DNA of 11,262 nucleotides from Thermoplasmata archaeon. Its GTDB lineage: Archaea; Thermoplasmatota; Thermoplasmata; Thermoplasmatales; Thermoplasmataceae. The stretch spans positions 1 to 11,262 of the forward strand of contig JAKAAK010000089.1 in assembly GCA_021797025.1 (NCBI GenBank). The letters are read 5' to 3'. Under the pieces are notes generated by a model. It was not told the DNA's origin. It searched no databases and saw only the letters and a list, made by a program, of their open reading frames with translations. Positions 6,152 to 11,262 of the stretch are shown here, in pieces. The position numbers and the translations under genes are program-made. Each line of letters starts with the position of its first letter. The stretch's first letter is position 1.

Positions 6152-8192
6152 TCTCCTTTATATTTTTAAGTACTAAGTTTTCCAGTTTCATATAACACAC
6201 CGGTATCAGTAAAGCCGCTGCGAGTTTTATTCCATTGAGCCCACTGAATAAATCCTGGTATATTATATTAATATTCCTGCTCCGTATTTTATTAAAAGCA
6301 GTCATATAGGCATTTTCTACATTATTACCCTTCAATATGCCTATAATCCGGGAATCCCCTTTCAATTCTATATTTTCGTCATTTACTTTTATTTTATTAT
6401 CAATATATAATAATTTTATTGTTGCATATTCACTGTATATTCTTCCATCAATAGCCTGGTCTATTATTTTTTTATCATATGCATATCCCTCCCAATTGAT
6501 CCACATCAACCCGTAAATGAGATTCTCTAATGTGTCCGCATCAATCTTTCCATCAATTAACAGTGTTGCGTATTCCGGTTTTATTTTAATTTTTGATCTC
6601 AGTGGAAAATCATCTTCATTTTTAAGGAACATTCTGTAAAGCACACTGGAAATTTTTGCATATATGGTGGACCCATTCCAGGAGTAATCATTCACCGAAT
6701 CGTTCCAGCTCCATTTTTTGTTTTTGTCAATAGATACCGGTTCCAGATACTTCCGTATCTGGTCGATAGATGATATTGCACCTGCAATAACAAACTCCTT
6801 AGATGGGTTTCTGCCCATATCTAGCCATTTTAAGCTAAGCCCCCTTATTAGTGGAATCGATTCGTTATTATGGCTGATTCTTGATAGATATCTTTCCATT
6901 TTACCTATACTAATAAATAATTTTTCAATCCCTATAGAAATCCCATGTATAAGCATATCAAATAATGCGCTATCTATGTTTGACCTTAGTTCCAGAAGGC
7001 TCTTTGGGGGATTATCTGCACCATATATATACCTATCAATACGGCTAAGCAAGGGATTTATCTCTTTAATTGTTTCTATGCCTTCAAGATAATTGGTATC
7101 ATAACTTCCGTTAGATGCTGCAACGTATCCTGCCTGGCCACGTGTATTCAACAATACAAATCGAGCGAATTTATTAATCCCACGATCTACCCCGTAACTT
7201 TTAATTGCCTGGATAAATTCAATGCCTTTTGACACAGGAGAGTTCCCAATTTCCACCCTTCCATTTTCAAACATTTTTTTAATTTCGTCCAGATACGCGG
7301 GGTTTTTCCACAGAGGTGCCCATATTTCGTATACTCTTTCGTTTCCCATGTCTACGTGTATGCTCGCTTCAACTGTAAAAGGAGATCTGACAAAGGCTGA
7401 ATTAAACTGTGACTTCTTTCCCAATCCTGTAGCAAAGAATAAAAGTCCATGGATCAAAAATACAAAATCCCACGGGTTAGCCCTGAAATCCTTATTTTCA
7501 AAGCCAAAACCTTCATTATACCCGCCTGCCCTGCCTGGAATAAATTTACCCACCTTCATTTTAATTAATTCATCTGTGTATGTGTTGAAAATTGAATTTT
7601 TCAGTAACCCTGTAATATATTCTTTGCGTTTGTGCAGATTAGTGAAGATATTATTAATATTGTCCATATATGCATTGGAATAATCGAAGTTCCCCTCATT
7701 CCCCCCATTTGTCAGGATTTTTGTGATAAACAAATCGTCATTCCATGTTATCAGTGCAGTATCTATCCATTTAACAGTCTCGGCAGGCAGGTAATTTCTG
7801 CATTCCCTTACTATATCCAATTTATTCTTCTTAGGATCGATCTTTTTAATGCCAAGCCTATGCATTATCTCCTGTGTTTGCCTGATTACATTTTTATAGG
7901 TCTCTAACCGCGGTTCGTCTAATTTAAGTAAATTATTTAATTCTGGCTTGGGGTTAACAAACCCTCCCCCATTGTTCCACGGAGATACTACAGGTAATGG
8001 CTCATATTCTTCAATGAAAAAATTCATTATATCCTCCTCTGATTCCAATGGAAGAATAATATTGAATTCGTCGTTTTCCCAGTAACCCCTTGTATCGCTA
8101 TATTTTTTTGAAAGTATATCAAACAATCCAAGGGCCTTTAGATATGATCCCAAAGAATTGGTAGTGCAACCTTTGAATGTGTATGTTTTCAT
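6144..8192 (-). CDS. csx17: Csx17 / Cas8g, large subunit of the type I-G complex
   Basis: Csx17 (Cas8u2, Cas8g) is the large subunit of type I-G. It is expected to take part in PAM and target recognition and, in the studied complex, to hold Cas3. At 682 residues it is about full length. Family landmarks are KGCTTNSLGSYLKALGLFDI (7-26), SPWNNGGGF (70-78), GGNEGNFDYSNAYMDNI (163-179), PGRAGGYNEGFGFE (219-232), NPWDFVFLIHGLLFFA (239-254), RSPFTVEA (269-276) and EIWAPLWKNP (289-298). The C-terminal half is less conserved and has no motif I recognise. The ATG overlaps the cas3 stop in an ATGA (8189-8192), so translation is coupled. A weak GTGGT lies upstream. No separate small-subunit gene is present, and I found no convincing internal ribosome site that would make one from this gene. 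Confidence 0.94.
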   Translation of the reverse strand: MKTYTFKGCTTNSLGSYLKALGLFDILSKKYSDTRGYWENDEFNIILPLESEEDIMNFFIEEYEPLPVVSPWNNGGGFVNPKPELNNLLKLDEPRLETYKNVIRQTQEIMHRLGIKKIDPKKNKLDIVRECRNYLPAETVKWIDTALITWNDDLFITKILTNGGNEGNFDYSNAYMDNINNIFTNLHKRKEYITGLLKNSIFNTYTDELIKMKVGKFIPGRAGGYNEGFGFENKDFRANPWDFVFLIHGLLFFATGLGKKSQFNSAFVRSPFTVEASIHVDMGNERVYEIWAPLWKNPAYLDEIKKMFENGRVEIGNSPVSKGIEFIQAIKSYGVDRGINKFARFVLLNTRGQAGYVAASNGSYDTNYLEGIETIKEINPLLSRIDRYIYGADNPPKSLLELRSNIDSALFDMLIHGISIGIEKLFISIGKMERYLSRISHNNESIPLIRGLSLKWLDMGRNPSKEFVIAGAISSIDQIRKYLEPVSIDKNKKWSWNDSVNDYSWNGSTIYAKISSVLYRMFLKNEDDFPLRSKIKIKPEYATLLIDGKIDADTLENLIYGLMWINWEGYAYDKKIIDQAIDGRIYSEYATIKLLYIDNKIKVNDENIELKGDSRIIGILKGNNVENAYMTAFNKIRSRNINIIYQDLFSGLNGIKLAAALLIPVCYMKLENLVLKNIKESV

Positions 8193-10534
8193 AAATTACC
8201 ACTTGCCCGCTGATCTGCAGCTCTTACAATTGTTTCCATATATGCCAACCTGAATATACCATATTTTTTATATAGAGATATAACCATATGAATCCAGCTC
8301 TCTTTATCAACACTGCCTATTTGCATTAAGGACATGTCAAGCTCTGTTTGATTTATATCAATTCCATTTAAATTGAAGGGTTTTATTATATCCTTATCCC
8401 ACACCCCTTTTGCGAATATCCTATTATTTCCCGGAATATATTCTCCAGCTATTGATGATATTGACAGCCTCACTTTTCCATGGTGTGCAGCTGCAAGATA
8501 CGCAACTTCGTTGCTTTCTCCGTTCTGCAATGCCAATAATCCAGAAACAAGTTCATGCCTGAAATATTTCCTTAATTTTAAATCGGGATCATATCTCGCC
8601 GGCATTTCTCTTCTCCATTTATTATCAGGAGCTTTAGCGTATATTTCATTCTCATTTTCATTTTTAATAATTTTTGCCTGGAAAGCATCGTGGGATTTTC
8701 CTGCATCATGCCACTGGGCACCACCGATTATATTGTCAATTATGTTTTTATCAAATACTAGTTTTCTTGAGTTTATTTGTGCCAATATATAATTGCATTT
8801 TTCAACTACCTGCTGTGTATGCAAATTAAGTGTCATATAATTTTGAATAGAATTCTCGTCTGCAGAATAGGAATCTGAACTTTTACTGTGTTTCTCACCT
8901 TTTATTTCTTCTACATGCCCTTTAAAATCATTGTCATAACCTTTCTCGATAGTATATCCACCACTGTTGCTATCGATTAGAAGAATTGTGCCAGGGATAA
9001 TGGTATTTTTATTTTTTATTGGTTCCCAGTTGCCTTCAAGGAAGTTGTACCTGAACAAGGTGAATTTAGAATTTTTAATATCGGTAATGCTAGCCTGGCA
9101 TAGTTCATCGGCATCTGCCAGTGGCTGGACCTTAAGATCTTTATTTTTCAATTCTCTCCAGAATACAAAAACATTTGATGAAGTTGAATCCCGGACAAAT
9201 ATGGAGATATCCATGTCCTGCCCCGATATGTCAGGAGAGGTGTCGAATAGCTCTATTATATCGCTATCCCTCAAAAAAGTGGCCGGATTGTGCGGTACAA
9301 TATTTTTTTTATTTAGTGTATCAATAATTTCCGGTGTTAGTTGCTGATTATCAAATTCATTTAAAATTTTAATAGAATTTTTAATATCTTCATCGTCGTA
9401 CGGACTTTTTATTTCCTTTTTATCATTAAAGATTTTTCCATGTTCGAATATAATTATCTTGCCATCGCCATATTCCCCGGATCTATTGCATCTTCCAAAC
9501 CTTTGAATAAGAGATGATAAGGGTGCGACTTCTGTATACATTAATTCACAGGAAATATCCATGCCAGCTTCAATAACCTGTGTGGATATTATAATGCTGC
9601 TTTTGTTCTGGTTATTCAATTCCATAGCCCTTTTTATTTTTTTATCTTTATCAGGCCTTCTAAAATGGGAATGTAAGAGTACAATACTATCAGGATCATA
9701 ATTATCCTTTAATTTGTCATATAAACTAATGGCACTTTTCACATTATTTACTATAACTATAATTTTATGCTCTTTATTGTTTGTTATATCTTTTACAAGA
9801 TTGTCTAGAGATTTAAAATTATTAATTTTAATGGATTTTTTTGCATTTATAATTTTTTTAATATTGTCATTTTCATAGTCTAGACTGGACAATTTAGCTA
9901 TTTTATTTGCATCTACACTGAAATCAACTGTTTGCAAGGCATTCCCGACAGTTGCACTCATCCATATACTTCCATTAGTACCAAAAGTTCCATACTTTTC
10001 CCTAAAAGATTGCAGTTGCATAGTGGTGTTTAACCCATTCCCCATTAATTGTGTTTCATCCATAACCCACAGGGCATCATTATTTAGAAGTGAGAATTGG
10101 ATAGGCCACCGGTATTTGCTCATTCCATATCCTCTGTTCAGTGCACGTGAAATAAGCATATCCTGGGTTCCTACTATTATACAATTATCCTCAGGATAAA
10201 TATCCCAGTTGTGAGTAGTTTCACCGCCCATTATGGTTACTACTTTTATTTTATCGCATTCAATGTTCTTTAGCCATAAGTTTATATTATCCCTGACCTG
10301 TTCGACAATAGAACGCATAGGCAGGCAATAGACAAGGCGTTGTGGAACATCATTCCTATTATTCTGCAACAATTTCCATATCCATGCAATAACTATAGAT
10401 GAAGTTTTTCCAGTACCAGTGGGAACTTCAAGTACCTGAGGAAAATCTTTATTCTCCGCAATATTTATCTGGTATGGATACGGGTCAAAAGATGTTGCCT
10501 TTTTAAAAAATTCAGAGTAGGTAGTATAATGCAT
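8189..10534 (-). CDS. cas3: Cas3 helicase-nuclease with C-terminal HD domain (type I-G order)
   Basis: Cas3 is the effector: a 3'-5' DNA helicase plus HD single-strand nuclease that degrades DNA marked by the complex. In this 781-residue protein the helicase comes first. It has Walker A PTGTGKT (38-44), DETQ (159-162), SAT (193-195), STQVIEAGMDIS (317-328) and QRFGRCNRSG (344-353). The HD domain is C-terminal, with His572, WHDAGKSHDAF (608-618, the His-Asp pair at 609-610), His660, AAHHGK (682-687) and Asp774. HD-first is the usual order in most type I Cas3 proteins; helicase-first matches type I-G, which supports the subtype independently of csb1 and csb2. All metal-binding and ATPase residues look intact. 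This is the first gene of the operon. No ribosome site precedes the ATG, and a TATA box centred about 29 bases upstream suggests a leaderless message. Confidence 0.97.
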   Translation of the reverse strand: MHYTTYSEFFKKATSFDPYPYQINIAENKDFPQVLEVPTGTGKTSSIVIAWIWKLLQNNRNDVPQRLVYCLPMRSIVEQVRDNINLWLKNIECDKIKVVTIMGGETTHNWDIYPEDNCIIVGTQDMLISRALNRGYGMSKYRWPIQFSLLNNDALWVMDETQLMGNGLNTTMQLQSFREKYGTFGTNGSIWMSATVGNALQTVDFSVDANKIAKLSSLDYENDNIKKIINAKKSIKINNFKSLDNLVKDITNNKEHKIIVIVNNVKSAISLYDKLKDNYDPDSIVLLHSHFRRPDKDKKIKRAMELNNQNKSSIIISTQVIEAGMDISCELMYTEVAPLSSLIQRFGRCNRSGEYGDGKIIIFEHGKIFNDKKEIKSPYDDEDIKNSIKILNEFDNQQLTPEIIDTLNKKNIVPHNPATFLRDSDIIELFDTSPDISGQDMDISIFVRDSTSSNVFVFWRELKNKDLKVQPLADADELCQASITDIKNSKFTLFRYNFLEGNWEPIKNKNTIIPGTILLIDSNSGGYTIEKGYDNDFKGHVEEIKGEKHSKSSDSYSADENSIQNYMTLNLHTQQVVEKCNYILAQINSRKLVFDKNIIDNIIGGAQWHDAGKSHDAFQAKIIKNENENEIYAKAPDNKWRREMPARYDPDLKLRKYFRHELVSGLLALQNGESNEVAYLAAAHHGKVRLSISSIAGEYIPGNNRIFAKGVWDKDIIKPFNLNGIDINQTELDMSLMQIGSVDKESWIHMVISLYKKYGIFRLAYMETIVRAADQRASGNL

Positions 10535-10558
10535 CTTAAGATTATTATTTATAAGTTG

Positions 10559-10567
10559 TATTTAAAT
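10559..10567 (-). promoter_or_regulatory. Likely TATA box of the cas operon
   Basis: The minus strand reads ATTTAAATA, centred about 29 bases before the cas3 ATG. Archaeal TATA boxes are centred about 26 bases before the start of transcription, so the transcript would begin at or within a few bases of the ATG. The lack of a ribosome site there fits a leaderless message. A second box, TTATAAAT (10547-10554), is too close to the ATG. Confidence 0.5.
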
Positions 10568-10584
10568 CTGTTGAATTTACGTAG

Positions 10585-10599
10585 GAACTGGAGTAGTTC
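10585..10599. repeat. Short inverted repeat upstream of the cas operon promoter
   Basis: GAACT-GGAGT-AGTTC is a 5-bp inverted repeat with a 5-base centre, starting 18 bases upstream of the likely TATA box. It could be an operator or activator site for the cas operon. It is short enough to be chance. Confidence 0.25.
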
Positions 10600-10694
10600 A
10601 TAAACATATATTTGCCTCTATAAGGGGAAATTCTAAAATGAACATATCAAGACATGAAATACTCTTTTAAGAACTATTAATATAAAATTAAGTC

Positions 10695-11262
10695 TTAATG
10701 ATTTATAATCTTATCTTCGAACAATGGAAATACGGCAGGTGATATAATCCAATTGTCCAATGATTTTAGTAATTCAAATAAATCTTTAATATCTCTTTTT
10801 TGCTTTATTATTTTAGGTTTATCGCCGGGATGTGCAATATGGTTTCTAAATCTTGTCAGATTGGCAGTTGGTAACTGCATAATACATAGCGGATCAACAG
10901 GATTCTTAAATTCTTTTTTATACAATTCTAATTTAGTTCCTAAACTTATGTAATATATAGGATGAAGGTTTACCTTATTTTTCTTATCATTATTATAGCG
11001 TTTAGGATATTTTATATATTTTTCTGTTGTAGAAGGGTCAATATTCGATTTTATGTAGTTTGCCAAAATTGACTCGAAAACATAAAATATCTGCCATAGA
11101 AATAATGCAAAAACAGGTTTGTTAAAGTCATTATGGTTAATAAAGCCAGCATTATTATTATTATTTGTTACTATCAGAAAAGTTAAACGAACAGTTTTAC
11201 ACTTATTGTTAAAAGCTATATCCATTTTTTCTAAAACATTAATAAGATGGCTATTCTCGGAA
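10695..11262 (-). CDS. HEPN-like protein, 5' end outside the window
   Basis: This open frame runs to the right edge without a stop. The first ATG in view (11225, 176 residues) need not be the start: 12 more codons (SENSHLINVLEK) are open upstream. I do not recognise a named family. Numbering from that ATG, a mostly hydrophobic helix (38-58, FALFLWQIFYVFESILANYI) and a long C-terminal helix flank LTRFRNHIAHP (123-133). RNHIAH (127-132) fits the R-x4-H motif of HEPN ribonucleases and the RNxxAH form common in toxin and abortive-infection HEPN proteins. So a HEPN-fold RNase is a reasonable guess. A five-Asn run (21-25) comes from a short ATT triplet repeat (plus strand 11151-11165). It is on the same strand as the cas operon but 160 bases upstream, with cas3 having its own likely promoter. 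A separate defence or toxin gene is the best reading. Confidence 0.6.
   Translation of the reverse strand, partial: SENSHLINVLEKMDIAFNNKCKTVRLTFLIVTNNNNNAGFINHNDFNKPVFALFLWQIFYVFESILANYIKSNIDPSTTEKYIKYPKRYNNDKKNKVNLHPIYYISLGTKLELYKKEFKNPVDPLCIMQLPTANLTRFRNHIAHPGDKPKIIKQKRDIKDLFELLKSLDNWIISPAVFPLFEDKIINH

Noticed and set aside
6718..7683. Plus-strand open frames opposite csx17 (and similar ones opposite cas3, csb2 and cas4-cas1)
   Set aside because: They lie opposite well-supported genes, have no ribosome sites or recognisable domains, and are expected shadows in AT-rich DNA.

Overview
The window carries one nearly complete CRISPR-Cas locus of type I-G (formerly I-U). All genes and the array read on the minus strand. 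From right to left the order is cas3, csx17 (cas8g), csb1 (cas7), csb2 (a Cas5-Cas6-type protein), a cas4-cas1 fusion, cas2, a leader of about 290 bases, and a CRISPR array of 21 repeats that runs off the left edge. A second, unrelated gene lies upstream of cas3. It runs off the right edge and has a HEPN-like R-x4-H motif.

The DNA is AT-rich, uses many ATA, AGA and AGG codons, and has archaeal-looking TATA boxes. One of these is spaced so that the cas3 message would be leaderless. The cas2 ribosome binding site is GAGGT. Together these suggest an AT-rich archaeon, possibly of the Thermoplasmatales (Ferroplasma, Acidiplasma or Picrophilus type). This is inference from composition and signals; no host marker gene is in the window. 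As far as I know, type I-G is mainly bacterial, so transfer into the host lineage is possible.

Layout: 1-1502 CRISPR array; 1503-1795 leader with a likely array promoter and a perfect 12-bp inverted repeat; 1796-10534 six cas genes in one tightly packed operon (overlaps of 4, 8, 14 and 14 bases, then a 4-base gap); 10535-10694 intergenic region with the likely operon promoter; 10695-11262 HEPN-like gene, 5' end missing.

The parts fit one working system. Cas4-Cas1 and Cas2 would capture new spacers and insert them at the leader end of the array. The array transcript would be cut by Csb2 at a repeat hairpin with a GAAA loop. Csb2, a Csb1 backbone and Csx17 would form the surveillance complex, and Cas3 (helicase first, HD nuclease last) would degrade the target. 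Every catalytic motif I looked for is intact, so the locus looks functional. No separate small-subunit (Cas11) gene is visible.
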